64,000 nt of DNA, from assembly GCF_028551275.1 (NCBI RefSeq), contig NZ_CP117027.1:49978-113977 (forward strand). Direction: 5' to 3'. A program made the position numbers and the translations under genes. Position 1 is the stretch's first letter. Every line of letters starts with the position of its first letter. The notes under the pieces are model-generated. The model did no database searches and had not been told where the DNA came from. It worked only from the letters and a program-made list of their open reading frames with translations. Positions 42,423 to 52,863 of this stretch are shown one piece after another. The DNA comes from Sphingomonas hankookensis. Its GTDB lineage: Bacteria; Pseudomonadota; Alphaproteobacteria; Sphingomonadales; Sphingomonadaceae.

Positions 42423-43238
42423 TCAGCCGCGGGCCTGCCACCCCGTGGCGTCGGCAAGCGTGCGACGATCCTGCTCCAGTTGATCCGCAGTCACCTGTCC
42501 GCCGAGCAGCCGGTCGATCGCGGGAACCGGGATCAGCCGCGCCTTGCCCAATGTCCGGGACAGTGCGGCCAGGCTGCCCTGTCGGACGTCCACCGGAACG
42601 CAGATGCGGCCTGCCGCACGGTCGAACACGGCATCCTCTATGGTGGTCAGATGAATGCAGAGGTCCGCCAGCGCATCGAGCGAAAGAAAGCGTCGAGGTG
42701 CGGTCGCCCACGCAAACGGTAACGGCCAGCCTTTTTCGACTGCGCGCGCGATATGTCGCACCGTGCCCCGGGCGCCGGGGCCGTGAAGCGGTGGGAGCCG
42801 CAGGACCAAGGCGGGGCTTCCGGGCGTGGCGGCGGTGCCGACCGCTTCCATTGCGAGTTTCGAACGGCGGTAGAGATCGTCGGGCCTGTCTGCCCGATCC
42901 GCATATACCGAACTCGCCGCGACGATACGGCGGATGCCGTTGCGTGCGGCGGCGGAACGGATCGCCGTCAAGGCTGCGGCGGCTGCTCCGACATCATGTT
43001 CCTGATAGGATTTGCGGTCGGCGCGATCCGCAAAATGAAAGACGATGTCGCATCCTTCCAGCGCCGTTGCCAATGCATCGGCATCGGCAAGGTCCGGCAC
43101 GATGCGAACCGGCCGGCCCGCCCGATCCGTTGCGACACTGCGGCTGATGCCGACGACCTCATGCCCGGCATTGCGAAGCGCTTGTGCGACGTGTCCGCCT
43201 GCCAAGCCTGTGATACCTGTAATCGCTGCTGTTGCCAT
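42423..43238 (-). CDS. NAD-dependent sugar epimerase/dehydratase
   Basis: A 271-residue SDR-family protein from ATG 43238. The NAD motif TAAITGITGLAGGHVAQALR, the VAASSVYAD region with Tyr-xxx-Lys as DLYRRSKLAMEAV, and the C-terminal DALADLCIHL region suit a UDP-hexose 4-reductase or epimerase of the WbpV type. It would act on the keto-sugar made by the CapD-type enzyme. It is convergent with the sugar transferase gene. Confidence 0.85.
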   Translation of the reverse strand: MATAAITGITGLAGGHVAQALRNAGHEVVGISRSVATDRAGRPVRIVPDLADADALATALEGCDIVFHFADRADRKSYQEHDVGAAAAALTAIRSAAARNGIRRIVAASSVYADRADRPDDLYRRSKLAMEAVGTAATPGSPALVLRLPPLHGPGARGTVRHIARAVEKGWPLPFAWATAPRRFLSLDALADLCIHLTTIEDAVFDRAAGRICVPVDVRQGSLAALSRTLGKARLIPVPAIDRLLGGQVTADQLEQDRRTLADATGWQARG

Positions 43239-43556
43239 GTGCTGGCTGTAGCGATGCATCCGCAGGGCGGCAACGCTTCACAAAGACAGGGCGACATCAT
43301 GCCTATTTCTTCGTGACAGGTCATATGGCGCGAGGGTTCGGGGCTGCTGCGGCAGCTTTAAGTCTCGACAGGATGCCGGGTCTATGGCTAGGGGCCAAAC
43401 GTTCGTACTTCTGGGTTGGGAAGATGTGTGCCGGCTTTGCATAAGCGGGCACTGGTTGTTGTTTCCATCGGAATGCCGAGCCGGGGTGGCCGGGGCGTGG
43501 GGGCCGCGTGACGCTGGCGATCACGATCGCGAAAACGATAAGGTACTGCGATATTT
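43239..43556. other. Noncoding gap before the wbp operon
   Basis: No convincing gene is seen in these 318 bases. A near-palindrome GCGATC-AC-GATCGC lies at 43517-43530, 27 bases upstream of the wbpA start, and could be an operator. The region must hold the promoters of the epimerase gene (leftward) and the wbp operon (rightward). Confidence 0.5.
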
Positions 43557-44858
43557 ATGTCTGAGACGGAGCTGATCGCAAAGTTTGCCAATAAGTCGGC
43601 GACAATCGGCATTGTTGGGCTGGGTTATGTCGGACTGCCGTTAGCTCTGCGCTTTTCGGAAGTCGGCTATCCCGTGCTGGGGTTCGATATCCATGCGGGC
43701 AAGGTTGCACGGCTGAACGCAGGGGAAACGCTGATCGAGCATATTCCTTCGTCGGCGATTGCATCCGCAAACGCACGCGGGTTCAGTGCCACGACCGATT
43801 TCTCCCGGATCGGGGAGGCGGACGCGCTGATCCTGTGCGTGCCGACGCCGCTGACCAAGCATCGGGAGCCGGATCTTTCCTTCGTCCTCGACACTCTTGC
43901 TTCGCTGCTGCCCTATCTGCGTCCCGGTCAGGTCGTTTCGCTGGAGAGCACCACCTATCCCGGTACGACCGACGAGGAACTGGGTCCGCGGATCGAAAAG
44001 CAGGGCCTGGTCCTGGGCCAGGACATCTTCCTCGTCTATTCGCCCGAGCGCGAGGATCCGGGCAATCCGAATTTCACCACCAATACGATCCCCAAGATCG
44101 TCGGCGGGCGCACGCCGGCATGCCTCGAGGTCGGTCTGGCGCTGTATGGGCAGGTGATCGACCAGCTGGTGCCGGTCAGCTCGACGCGGGCTGCCGAGCT
44201 GACCAAGCTCCTCGAAAACATCCACCGGGCGGTCAATATCGGTCTGGTCAACGAAATGAAGATCGTTGCCGACAAGCTCGACATCGACATTCACGAAGTG
44301 ATCGCGGCGGCGGCGACGAAGCCGTTCGGTTTCACGGCCTATCAGCCGGGTCCCGGCCTTGGCGGGCACTGCATCCCGATCGACCCCTTCTATCTGACGT
44401 GGAAGGCGCGCGAATACGGCGTCCATACCCGTTTCATCGAGCTGGCCGGCGAAGTGAATTCGGCGATGCCCGACTATGTGATGATGAAGCTCGCCGGCGC
44501 GCTCAACGATCGGCGCAAGTCGATCAAGGGCAGCAAGGTCTTGGTCCTCGGCATCGCCTATAAGAAGAACGTCGATGACATGCGGGAATCGCCGTCGGTG
44601 ATCCTGATGGAAAAGCTGCGCGATGCGGGCGCCGAAGTAAGCTATTCCGATCCCCATGTGCCGGTATTCCCCGAAACGCGCGAACATCATTTCGACCTGT
44701 CGAGCGTCACCCTGACGGCGGACAATGTCGCCGATTTCGATTGCATCCTTCTGGCGACCGATCACGATCGTTTCGATTATGACGTCATCGCAAAGGCTGC
44801 GCTCGTCATCGACAGCCGCGGGCGCATTCCTGCGGCAGCCAATGTGGTAAAGGCCTGA
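43557..44858 (+). CDS. wbpA: UDP-N-acetylglucosamine 6-dehydrogenase
   Basis: A 433-residue UDP-sugar dehydrogenase of the WbpA class. NAD motif [31 protein letters not shown], and catalytic Cys272 in [12 protein letters not shown] are present; [15 protein letters not shown] is the family-typical helix. It oxidises UDP-GlcNAc to UDP-GlcNAcA. It is the first gene of an operon with wbpB, wbpD and wbpE homologues, which together make a diacetamido-uronic acid. Confidence 0.95.
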   Translation: MSETELIAKFANKSATIGIVGLGYVGLPLALRFSEVGYPVLGFDIHAGKVARLNAGETLIEHIPSSAIASANARGFSATTDFSRIGEADALILCVPTPLTKHREPDLSFVLDTLASLLPYLRPGQVVSLESTTYPGTTDEELGPRIEKQGLVLGQDIFLVYSPEREDPGNPNFTTNTIPKIVGGRTPACLEVGLALYGQVIDQLVPVSSTRAAELTKLLENIHRAVNIGLVNEMKIVADKLDIDIHEVIAAAATKPFGFTAYQPGPGLGGHCIPIDPFYLTWKAREYGVHTRFIELAGEVNSAMPDYVMMKLAGALNDRRKSIKGSKVLVLGIAYKKNVDDMRESPSVILMEKLRDAGAEVSYSDPHVPVFPETREHHFDLSSVTLTADNVADFDCILLATDHDRFDYDVIAKAALVIDSRGRIPAAANVVKA

Positions 44859-44862
44859 TCCC

Positions 44863-45927
44863 ATGCCCGTTTCGACCCCTGTCACCGGCCGGAAGGTTCG
44901 CTTCGCGCTTGTCGGATGCGGCCGTATCTCCAAAAATCATCTCGGTGCGCTGGCAAGCCATGCGGATGATGCCGAGCTGGTCGATGTCTGCGACGTCGAT
45001 CCCGCCGCGCTGGCGGCGGCAGTGCAGGACACCGGTGCCACCGGCCACCTGTCGCTCGATGCGATGCTGGCAGCCACTACTGCCGACGCCGTCATCGTGA
45101 CGACGCCCAGCGGGCTGCACCCGAACCAGACGATCGCCATCGCCCGCAGCGGTCGCCATGTCGTATCGGAAAAGCCGATGGCGACCCGCTGGTCGGACGG
45201 CCTGCGGATGGTGCGCGAATGCGACGAAGCTGGCGTGCAGCTGTTCGTCGTCAAGCAGAACCGCCGCAACGCGACGCTGCAGATGCTCAAGCGTGCGATC
45301 GAGGCGGGCCGGTTCGGCCGTATCAACCTGGTGGCGCTCAACGTCTTCTGGACGCGGCCGCAGGAATATTATGATGCAGCCAAATGGCGCGGCACCTGGG
45401 AGTTCGACGGTGGCGCGCTGATGAACCAAGCGAGCCATTATATCGATCTGCTGAGCTGGCTGATCGGCCCGGTCGAAAGCGTCCAGGCCTATTCGGCGAC
45501 ACTCGAGCGGAAGATCGAGGCGGAGGATACCGCCGTCGCCAGCCTGCGGTGGCGTTCGGGTGCGCTCGGAACACTGAGCGTCACGATGCTGACCTACCCC
45601 AAGAATCTCGAGGGCAGCATCACTATCCTTGGTGAAAAGGGAACGGCACGGATCGGCGGCGTCGCGGTCAACGAGGTGCAGGAGTGGCAGTTCGCCGAAC
45701 CGCATCCCGACGACGAGGCCATTGGCCAGGCCAGCTACCAGACGACCTCGGTCTATGGGTTCGGACATCCGCTATATTATCGCAACGTCATCGACGTGCT
45801 GCGCGGCGAGGCTGAGCCGGAAACGGACGGACGTTCCGGCCTGAAGTCGCTCGAACTGCTGACCGCCATCTACCGCGCGGCGCGGGACGGTGTGCGCGTG
45901 CCGTTGCCGCTGGAGCGGGCCGAGTGA
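44863..45927 (+). CDS. wbpB: UDP-GlcNAcA 3-dehydrogenase (Gfo/Idh/MocA family)
   Basis: A 354-residue oxidoreductase with Rossmann motif [20 protein letters not shown] and the EKP motif in [11 protein letters not shown]. The [20 protein letters not shown] stretch is the usual substrate region. By homology and order it oxidises C3 of UDP-GlcNAcA with WbpE. It begins four bases after wbpA ends and its stop overlaps wbpD. Confidence 0.93.
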   Translation: MPVSTPVTGRKVRFALVGCGRISKNHLGALASHADDAELVDVCDVDPAALAAAVQDTGATGHLSLDAMLAATTADAVIVTTPSGLHPNQTIAIARSGRHVVSEKPMATRWSDGLRMVRECDEAGVQLFVVKQNRRNATLQMLKRAIEAGRFGRINLVALNVFWTRPQEYYDAAKWRGTWEFDGGALMNQASHYIDLLSWLIGPVESVQAYSATLERKIEAEDTAVASLRWRSGALGTLSVTMLTYPKNLEGSITILGEKGTARIGGVAVNEVQEWQFAEPHPDDEAIGQASYQTTSVYGFGHPLYYRNVIDVLRGEAEPETDGRSGLKSLELLTAIYRAARDGVRVPLPLERAE

Positions 45928-46481
45928 CCATTCACGAAACCGCGATCGTCGACGCCGGCGCCACGATCGGTGAGGGAACCCGCATCTGGCACTGGGCGCA
46001 TGTCTGTTCCGGTGCCCGGATCGGAGCAGGATGTTCGCTCGGACAGAATGTGTTCGTCGCCAACGATGTGGTGATCGGCGACAATGTGAAGGTTCAGAAC
46101 AACGTTTCAGTCTATGATGCGGTAACGCTGGAAGACGACGTGTTCTGCGGGCCCAGCATGGTATTCACCAACGTCTACAATCCGCGATCCGCCGTTGCGC
46201 GCAAGGACGAGTATCGTCCGACGCTGGTAAAGCGCGGGGCGACGCTGGGTGCCAACTGCACCATCGTTTGCGGCGTGACGATCGGTGAATATGCGTTCGT
46301 CGGTGCCGGCAGCGTCGTTAATCGCGACGTCGTTCCCTATGCGCTGATGGTCGGCGTCCCGGCCAATCGGATTGGTTGGATGTGCGTCTGCGGCCTACGG
46401 CTGACGGGCCAGGGCACGGTCCGTTGCGACTGCGGCGAAACCTATACCATTGATAACGAAAGTTGCGTTCGACATGGCTGA
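45924..46481 (+). CDS. wbpD: Hexapeptide-repeat N-acetyltransferase
   Basis: A 185-residue left-handed beta-helix acyltransferase starting at GTG 45924 (overlap with wbpB). Repeats such as [20 protein letters not shown] and [20 protein letters not shown] are clear. It acetylates the 3-amino group of the uronic acid made by WbpB/WbpE, producing UDP-GlcNAc(3NAc)A. Near the C-terminus is a CVCGLRL...CDCG cysteine motif. Confidence 0.93.
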   Translation: MTIHETAIVDAGATIGEGTRIWHWAHVCSGARIGAGCSLGQNVFVANDVVIGDNVKVQNNVSVYDAVTLEDDVFCGPSMVFTNVYNPRSAVARKDEYRPTLVKRGATLGANCTIVCGVTIGEYAFVGAGSVVNRDVVPYALMVGVPANRIGWMCVCGLRLTGQGTVRCDCGETYTIDNESCVRHG

Positions 46482-47583
46482 TACCATCGAGTTCATCGAC
46501 CTGAAGGCGCAATATCGTGCACTGAAACCGGCAATCGATGCGCGGATCGCCGCAGTGCTGGATCATGGCCGCTACATCATGGGGCCGGAGATCGGTGAAC
46601 TTGAGGAGCGTTTGGCAGCCTATGTCGACGTGCCACATTGCATCAGTGTCGCGTCGGGAACCGAAGCGCTCCTGATCGCGCTGATGGCACTCGGCGTCGG
46701 TCCAGGCGACGAGGTGATCACGACGCCGTTCACCTTCGCTGCCACGGCGGAAGTGATCGCATTGGTCGGGGCAACGCCGGTGTTCGTCGACATCGACATC
46801 GCCGACTGCAACATCGATGCGACGTTGATCGAGGCGGCGATTACGCCTGCGACAAAGGCGATCATGCCGGTATCACTCTACGGCCAATGCGCCGACATGG
46901 ACGCGATCAATGCTATTGCCCTGCGTCATGGGCTGACGGTGATTGAGGATGCGGCACAGAGCTTTGGGGCGACCTACAAGGGCCGCCGTAGCTGCGGCGT
47001 GTCGACAATCGGCTGCACCAGTTTTTTCCCCAGCAAGCCGCTTGGCTGTTACGGAGACGGTGGGGCGATCTTTACGACCGATGCCGGTCTGGCGCAGGCA
47101 ATGCGCGAAATCCGTGTCCACGGCCAATCCAAGCGCTACCAGCACGATCGGGTAGGCGTCGGCGGTCGGCTCGATACATTGCAGGCAGCCATCCTGCTTG
47201 CCAAGCTCGACACCTTCGAAGAGGAAGTAGAAGCACGGACCACGATCGGTGATCGGTATCTATCGATGCTGGCCGACGTTCCCGGCGTCCGGACGATCCG
47301 AGTGGCGAAGGACCGTACGTCGGTGTGGGGGCAGTTCACGGTGCTGGTAGAGGATCGCGAAGCGGTAGTCGCCTCTCTCAAGGCGGATGGCGTTCCGACA
47401 GCGGTGCATTATCCGATCCCGCTGCACCGGCAGCGGGCGTATGTCGATAATTGCCGGATCGTCGGCTCGCTCGGCAATAGCGACCAGGCGGCGTCGAAGG
47501 TGCTTAGCATTCCGATGCATCCCTTCATGGATGATGCGGTGCAAGCCGGTATCGTGGCCGAGATGGCGAAATGCACGTCCTGA
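46474..47583 (+). CDS. wbpE: PLP-dependent aminotransferase (DegT family)
   Basis: A 369-residue DegT/DnrJ/EryC1 aminotransferase. ATG 46474 overlaps wbpD by eight bases. The PLP-binding Lys188 is in [15 protein letters not shown]; the N-terminal [19 protein letters not shown] and [15 protein letters not shown] motifs are typical. It transfers an amino group to the 3-keto intermediate. Together with wbpA, wbpB and wbpD this completes synthesis of the diacetamido-glucuronate; no WbpI epimerase is seen. Confidence 0.94.
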   Translation: MADTIEFIDLKAQYRALKPAIDARIAAVLDHGRYIMGPEIGELEERLAAYVDVPHCISVASGTEALLIALMALGVGPGDEVITTPFTFAATAEVIALVGATPVFVDIDIADCNIDATLIEAAITPATKAIMPVSLYGQCADMDAINAIALRHGLTVIEDAAQSFGATYKGRRSCGVSTIGCTSFFPSKPLGCYGDGGAIFTTDAGLAQAMREIRVHGQSKRYQHDRVGVGGRLDTLQAAILLAKLDTFEEEVEARTTIGDRYLSMLADVPGVRTIRVAKDRTSVWGQFTVLVEDREAVVASLKADGVPTAVHYPIPLHRQRAYVDNCRIVGSLGNSDQAASKVLSIPMHPFMDDAVQAGIVAEMAKCTS

Positions 47584-48731
47584 TCCTGCCGAGTTGGTAT
47601 CCACGATATGACGGCGATGCGGAGGGAAGTTTCTTTCGTGACCAAGCTCAGGCGCTGGCCGATTCCGGTTTGACGGTCGGCGTGGTCTTTGCGGATCTAC
47701 GGGGACCACGTCGCTATTTTCGCTGGGGTCGGCAATCGGGTATTTCCGTCCGGCAGGACGAGTCGATCAACGAGGTCCGATCGCACGGGTTTAACTGGTT
47801 CTCGCGGGATGCCGCGCGGTACGAGAAACTGTGGCTGCGCCATGCGGAAAAGGCGTTCGCGACCTACGTCGACCGTTTCGGCATGCCCGATATCCTCCAT
47901 GTGCACAGCATGGAGCCGGCGGGGTCGTTCGCCGTCCGCATCGCTGACCGATGTGGCATGCCTTTCGTCATCACCGAACATTCCACTTTCTTCCTGCATA
48001 GTGAGCCTTCGGCCACACATCGCCAGAAGATAGGGATTCTTGCGGCTCAAAGTTCGTGTAACATTGCCGTATCGCCAATGTTTTCCGCAAGGCTGACCAA
48101 TCTTACCCACTGCGATTGGCAATACGTTCCTAATATCGTATCGGAGCGCTTTCTTTCTGCGCCTACTGTCACTCATGACAAAGAGCCTTTTCGGCTTGTG
48201 TCCGTTGCGCTGCTGTCAAAGCACAAGCGTATGGACGTCGTCATCGATGCCGTCGCTGCGTTGCGGAACCGCGGACGAAATGTCGCACTGACGATTATCG
48301 GGGACGGTAGCGAGCGCGCACGCCTTGAAAGAATGGTGGGCGACTTGGTCCTGACGGAAGTCGTTGAGTTTGCTGGTCGAGTGGCATTGGCAGACATGCC
48401 CAAGGCGATGGGGACAGGGGACCTGCTGGTATCCGCCAGCGATTTCGAGACCTTCGGCGTCACGCTGATCGAAGGCATGGCGCTGGGCATGCCGGTCGTG
48501 GCAACCCGGTCGGGCGGGCCGGACAGCATCGTAACCTCGGACGTCGGCACGCTTGTGCCCCTTGGAGATCCGATCGCGCTCGCCGATGCGGTTGCGGCGA
48601 TCATGGACAACATCGAACGTTACAGGCCGGCGGACATCCGCACCCATTGTGACGCGCGCTTTTCGCCCCGAACCGTGTGCCGCTCGCTGACGACGATCTA
48701 CGCCGAGGCGATCGCCAATGCTCGACGGTAA
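47571..48731 (+). CDS. Glycosyltransferase family 4
   Basis: A 386-residue GT-B fold enzyme, overlapping wbpE by 13 bases. N-terminal [20 protein letters not shown], acceptor region DILHVHSMEPAG, then the donor site LVSVALLSKHKRMDVVIDAV and ASDFETFGVTLIEGMALGMP with the EX7E pattern. It adds a sugar to the repeat unit of the cluster's polysaccharide. Donor specificity is not predictable. Confidence 0.9.
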   Translation: MHVLILPSWYPRYDGDAEGSFFRDQAQALADSGLTVGVVFADLRGPRRYFRWGRQSGISVRQDESINEVRSHGFNWFSRDAARYEKLWLRHAEKAFATYVDRFGMPDILHVHSMEPAGSFAVRIADRCGMPFVITEHSTFFLHSEPSATHRQKIGILAAQSSCNIAVSPMFSARLTNLTHCDWQYVPNIVSERFLSAPTVTHDKEPFRLVSVALLSKHKRMDVVIDAVAALRNRGRNVALTIIGDGSERARLERMVGDLVLTEVVEFAGRVALADMPKAMGTGDLLVSASDFETFGVTLIEGMALGMPVVATRSGGPDSIVTSDVGTLVPLGDPIALADAVAAIMDNIERYRPADIRTHCDARFSPRTVCRSLTTIYAEAIANARR

Positions 48732-50139
48732 GGCTAGTCGCGATGCGGTGATCGTCGCGATCGGGCCGCTGGGGGCTGCGCTGTCCAGCATGGTGCTGAC
48801 CGTATTGATGTCGTGGAACTTCGCGCCTGCCGTGCTGGGGGCGCTGGCGATCCTCGAACTCGTTGCGCTGTTCTTCGTGATGATCTGCACGCTCGGACTG
48901 GATCAGGCCTATGTGCGCGAATATGCCACGGCCCGCGACCGGCAGGCGCTGTTCGCCGCTGCAGTGACTATTCCGGTCGTCGTCGGGGCGGCGGTCGCCC
49001 TCGCCTTCTCCTTCGCGCTGCCCCGTCTGGGCGTCAGAATATTGTCTGAGGCGGGAAGCGCCGGGATCGTCCTCGCCGGCATCTATGCGTTCGCCGCACT
49101 GCTTATCCGCATGCTGTCGGTCACCCTGCGGATGAGCGGATCGCCTGTGATTTTTTCCACGTTGCAGGTCGCGCAACGGGGGGCAACGGTGGTGATCCTC
49201 GCTGCCGTCCTTCTCGTATCAAAGGATGGCGGACCGAAGACGGCGATCGCCTGCTATGTCGCTGGGGCGCTGGTTTCGGTGGCGCTGCACCTCGCGGCGT
49301 GCCGTGCCGAGGTCCGCCACGCCGCGCGCCACTTCGTCGATACTGCACTCTTCCGCTCCCTCCTGCGCTATGGCTTCCCGGTCGTCTTTGCGGCGGCGCT
49401 GTACGTGCTGCTTTCGTCCGCCGACCGCCTGTCGCTGGCCTTCTTCGGCACCAGCACCGAACTCGGCCGATACGCCGTGGCACTGAGCATCGCGGGCGCC
49501 GTGAACATCTTCACGTCCATCTTCTCCGTGATCTGGGCACCGATGATCTACCGCAACGAAGAGCTCGCACGTGACGAGAAGATCATCCGCCCGTATCTGG
49601 AGACGGTGACGTGCCTGACGTTCATCAGCGGCGGTGCGGTCGCGGCAGTTGCATGGTTCCTCCCGATGATTTTCCCGAGGGATTATGCCGAAGTAGCGTT
49701 CTTCGTCCCTGCGTGCATGGCACTGCCCCTGCTCTATGTCCTGGCCGAGGCATTCGGGATCGGGATCGGGGTGTCGCGGCGAATGGTGTTCGCTGCGGGG
49801 GCGAGCGGGATCAGCGCCGCAGTGGCGCTCGTCGTCTGCGGGCTGCTCGTGCCCGGCTACGGCGCGCGCGGCGCATCGTTCGGTGTTCTGGTCGGCGCTT
49901 ATTGTTTCCTGATCCTGCGTACCGAACTCGGGGCCGTCCTGTGGTATCGGCTACCGAGCCGGTCGATGTATCTGGTCGCGGGGCTGTACTTCGTGGGCTG
50001 CATCGGGTCGCTGTTCGAGGGAGATCGGCTCGGAAGCTTCTACCCCTTGTGCTGGATCGGCTTCGTGCTGGCCTGCGGACTGATGTTTCACCGGCGGATC
50101 GCAGCCGGGGTGACGATGCTGCGCCTGCGGCTCGGATAG
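48718..50139 (+). CDS. wzx: Oligosaccharide-unit flippase (Wzx/MATE-like)
   Basis: A 473-residue integral membrane protein with about 12 to 14 hydrophobic segments and few charged stretches (for example VLGALAILELVALFFVMICT and YAVALSIAGAVNIFTSIFSV). It is likely the Wzx-type flippase that moves the lipid-linked repeat across the inner membrane. It overlaps the preceding glycosyltransferase by 14 bases and precedes the Wzy-like gene, the usual order. Confidence 0.85.
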   Translation: MLDGKASRDAVIVAIGPLGAALSSMVLTVLMSWNFAPAVLGALAILELVALFFVMICTLGLDQAYVREYATARDRQALFAAAVTIPVVVGAAVALAFSFALPRLGVRILSEAGSAGIVLAGIYAFAALLIRMLSVTLRMSGSPVIFSTLQVAQRGATVVILAAVLLVSKDGGPKTAIACYVAGALVSVALHLAACRAEVRHAARHFVDTALFRSLLRYGFPVVFAAALYVLLSSADRLSLAFFGTSTELGRYAVALSIAGAVNIFTSIFSVIWAPMIYRNEELARDEKIIRPYLETVTCLTFISGGAVAAVAWFLPMIFPRDYAEVAFFVPACMALPLLYVLAEAFGIGIGVSRRMVFAAGASGISAAVALVVCGLLVPGYGARGASFGVLVGAYCFLILRTELGAVLWYRLPSRSMYLVAGLYFVGCIGSLFEGDRLGSFYPLCWIGFVLACGLMFHRRIAAGVTMLRLRLG

Positions 50140-50151
50140 GAACGAGCGGCT

Positions 50152-51387
50152 ATGCCCAGGCTCATGACATATCTCTTCTGTGCGACGATCGTCGCGACGC
50201 TGGCCGGCGGCATCGGCGGCTCGTTCCAGCCAGCGCGCATGTTGCTGCCAGCAGCGGCGTTGGTTGCACTCGTCACGTCAAGCGTGGGAGCCAACGCGCG
50301 GATCATTGCCCGGGCGTGGACCATGTCTACGATCATGATCCTGTTCGGTGCCGTGTCGTTGTTCTGGACCGCCGACGTGGCGGGCGGCATCGGCTTGGTG
50401 CTCGCGATTACGGTCGGCGCGCTCTCCTTCTACGTCGTGGCGCGCGCCGACCTCAGCCCGCAAGGTGTCGAGAAGATAATATGGGCATGGGCGTTCGCCG
50501 CAGCGCTCTCCGTCCCTATCGCCGCCTACGAGATCGTGACGGGCAATCATTTCGCGTTCTCACTGGATAACCGAGAGATCGGCGGCAACCTAGGTCAGTT
50601 TCCCTTTGCGTCGATCTTCTTCGGCAACTACAACGATTACAGCACTTGGCTTTGCCTTGCCTTCCCGATCACGCTGGCGGCCTTTATCAATGCCCGAACG
50701 ACTCCGGCGCGGCTGTTCGCCATCTCGGTGAGCGTCAGCATCGTTGGCATCATCTTTGTCAACACGAGCCGGGCAGCGCTGGCGTATATTGCAGTCATCG
50801 GCATCATGTACATGGCAGTCTCGAAGAAGCTCAGGACATACGTTGCCGGCGTTGTTGCCCTTCTCATTCCGTATATCATCATTCGATACCAAGAGCAGGT
50901 TTTCAGGATCTACGATTTCGCCGTGCTGCGCTTCGAAATGGTGGGATCGGCTGACGAATCGTATATTCAACGGTCAGGACTGGTTGACGCCGGATACAAT
51001 GCGTTGCGTGATAGCTTTGGGTTCGGTATCGGCGTCGGTGGTTTCGATGAGTACATCATCGACTATTATCCCTATCTCATCCCGAACCCGCACAACATCC
51101 TGCTGGAAATCAGTGTTAATTTTGGTGTCATCGCGCTGATCGGCTTCGTAGCGTTCTTTGTGCACCTTGCCTTGGTGGGATGGAAGCGTCGGAGCCTTCC
51201 GGTGCAGTATAGGCTGGTGCTCGTCAGTGGGGCGGCGTCGCTCCCCGTGATCGGTATTATCTCAAGTCAGGCGATCGGCTACATCTATTGGTGGATATGG
51301 TTCGCTACCCTGACCGCGATGGCTGCCGTGCGCACTGATCCGTCGATGGACCCGCCGCTGCATGCGGTCCGTAGACTAGATATTTAA
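50152..51387 (+). CDS. O-antigen polymerase/ligase-like membrane protein
   Basis: A 411-residue protein with about ten hydrophobic helices and a large periplasmic loop with the Wzy_C/O-antigen ligase feature SLGQFPFASIF-like and INTSRAALAYIA. It is either the polymerase (Wzy) that joins repeat units or an O-antigen ligase. In the context of wzx and no second candidate, Wzy is favoured. Confidence 0.82.
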   Translation: MPRLMTYLFCATIVATLAGGIGGSFQPARMLLPAAALVALVTSSVGANARIIARAWTMSTIMILFGAVSLFWTADVAGGIGLVLAITVGALSFYVVARADLSPQGVEKIIWAWAFAAALSVPIAAYEIVTGNHFAFSLDNREIGGNLGQFPFASIFFGNYNDYSTWLCLAFPITLAAFINARTTPARLFAISVSVSIVGIIFVNTSRAALAYIAVIGIMYMAVSKKLRTYVAGVVALLIPYIIIRYQEQVFRIYDFAVLRFEMVGSADESYIQRSGLVDAGYNALRDSFGFGIGVGGFDEYIIDYYPYLIPNPHNILLEISVNFGVIALIGFVAFFVHLALVGWKRRSLPVQYRLVLVSGAASLPVIGIISSQAIGYIYWWIWFATLTAMAAVRTDPSMDPPLHAVRRLDI

Positions 51388-51389
51388 GC

Positions 51390-51405
51390 CGGGCCGGACG
51401 GCCCG
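51390..51405. terminator. Short hairpin between convergent polysaccharide genes
   Basis: CGGGCC and GGCCCG around GGAC (51390-51405), directly after the polymerase stop and followed by TTATTGCCC. A 77-base convergent gap contains it. A weak shared terminator is plausible. Confidence 0.4.
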
Positions 51406-51464
51406 ACTTATTGCCCTTGCTTTCTACCGGTGGGCGGTACTCGGTTGCCATTGGTGGAAGATAG

Positions 51465-52613
51465 CTATCCGGCAGGCGTGATGCGATGCAGGATGGCATC
51501 AAATGCGAATGAGAACAGTTCCATGCGGTGATCACGGATACGCTCAACAGCCTCCGCCTTGCTTCTCCGCTGTGCAGCGGACATGGAACCGTATTCGACC
51601 AAGCGATCGACGAGGGCGTCGACTTCCCCGGCCGCGAAGGTAGACGTGTCGTCGATCAGGCCAGACTCCGGGAACATGGCAATATCAGAGACAATAACGA
51701 GTTTGCCGAGTGAAACTACGTTCGACAACACGCCGCTGTTGGTTCCCGCAAGATAAGGCAATACAACGACATCGGCCTCATCGATAAGGTGAACATAGCG
51801 TTGCTCGTCGATATAATCGTCGAGGATGGTTAAACGGGGAATCCCGTCATTGGAAACAATTCTCTCGCCTGCTGGTACTTGTCCTGCAATGACCAGTTCG
51901 CTGCCCTGCAACCGTGACGCGGCCTTTCGCCAAGCGTGGATCAGAAGGTTAACACCCTTCTCGGGACGCATGTGGCCGATGAACAGAAATCGAACCCTCG
52001 TGACCGATAATCGGCTGCGTTCTGTCTGCGTTGTACGCTGCTGCGCGAGGGGACGGATGTCCATAAGCGGGAAGGGCAAATAGTCCAGCTTGTCGGCCGC
52101 TATGCCGTATCGGTCCCGTAACTCCACTAGCGAGCGTCGATTGTGGCAGATTAGGCGGTTCGCAAATCGGTAGAATTGCCTACGTTGCGCGTCCTTGAGC
52201 GCCCGGTTCTCACGCGCGCCGACGAACGGCACGACGTCGTGACAGATCACATGGATTGGTATCCGAAACAGACGCAGTGTCAGCACGAACAGTAGTTCCG
52301 GCATAAGGTTGCTGCTTAGGGCGTAGAACACCGCTTTGGGTCGGGTTCGGATGATGAGAAGCAGCGATCGAATTAAACCTTGGATCAACTCCATATAACG
52401 CAAGGGCATCCGCAACTTGCCGAAACGCTGCCGTCCGCCGCTGGCGAGATCCGTCCGCTTGTAAAAATATCGCTCCATCGGCGCATTGGACAGCGAGGCA
52501 TAGGCACCGACCATCGTCACTTCCCGAGTGGAGGCCGCCTTGGCATAGGCGTCGAGGTACAGTCCCGCCACGCCGCCGGTAGCGGGATCGATCACAACTA
52601 CCGACAAGTCCAA
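51465..52613 (-). CDS. Glycosyltransferase family 4
   Basis: A 382-residue GT-B enzyme. Donor-site features are RFLFIGHMRPEKGVNLLIHA and the VVLPYLAGTNSGVLSNVVSL loop; the N-terminus reads VVVIDPATGGVAGLYLDAYA. No ATG is in frame near the start. TTG 52613 or, better spaced from GGAG, TTG 52607 is used. It reads away from the next gene at 52864 and appears less GC-rich than the cluster centre. Confidence 0.85.
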   Translation of the reverse strand: MDLSVVVIDPATGGVAGLYLDAYAKAASTREVTMVGAYASLSNAPMERYFYKRTDLASGGRQRFGKLRMPLRYMELIQGLIRSLLLIIRTRPKAVFYALSSNLMPELLFVLTLRLFRIPIHVICHDVVPFVGARENRALKDAQRRQFYRFANRLICHNRRSLVELRDRYGIAADKLDYLPFPLMDIRPLAQQRTTQTERSRLSVTRVRFLFIGHMRPEKGVNLLIHAWRKAASRLQGSELVIAGQVPAGERIVSNDGIPRLTILDDYIDEQRYVHLIDEADVVVLPYLAGTNSGVLSNVVSLGKLVIVSDIAMFPESGLIDDTSTFAAGEVDALVDRLVEYGSMSAAQRRSKAEAVERIRDHRMELFSFAFDAILHRITPAG

Positions 52614-52863
52614 ACTCCGTGGCGTGGCGCGCGGCCGGGATTTTCATGCTTTTCCGCGAAAGCGCTTCTGGAAGCTGTTTTCCCGGGAAGCACTCGGATA
52701 TAGTCGCGCGCGTTGTCCGCGTCGACAGGTTGATTATGTACAAACTTCCTATTCCGCTGTCCTTGAAGCGAGCAGTCCGCTGTGCAGCTTTGACCTGCCT
52801 GTCGATCCTGTTCGACGATCGTTTGGACCGCTGCCGCCTTGAGCTTCCGTTTGAGCGCCGCGC

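Noticed and set aside
43232-43556. Short frames in the gap before wbpA
   Set aside because: Overlapping short frames on both strands, without motifs or supported starts.
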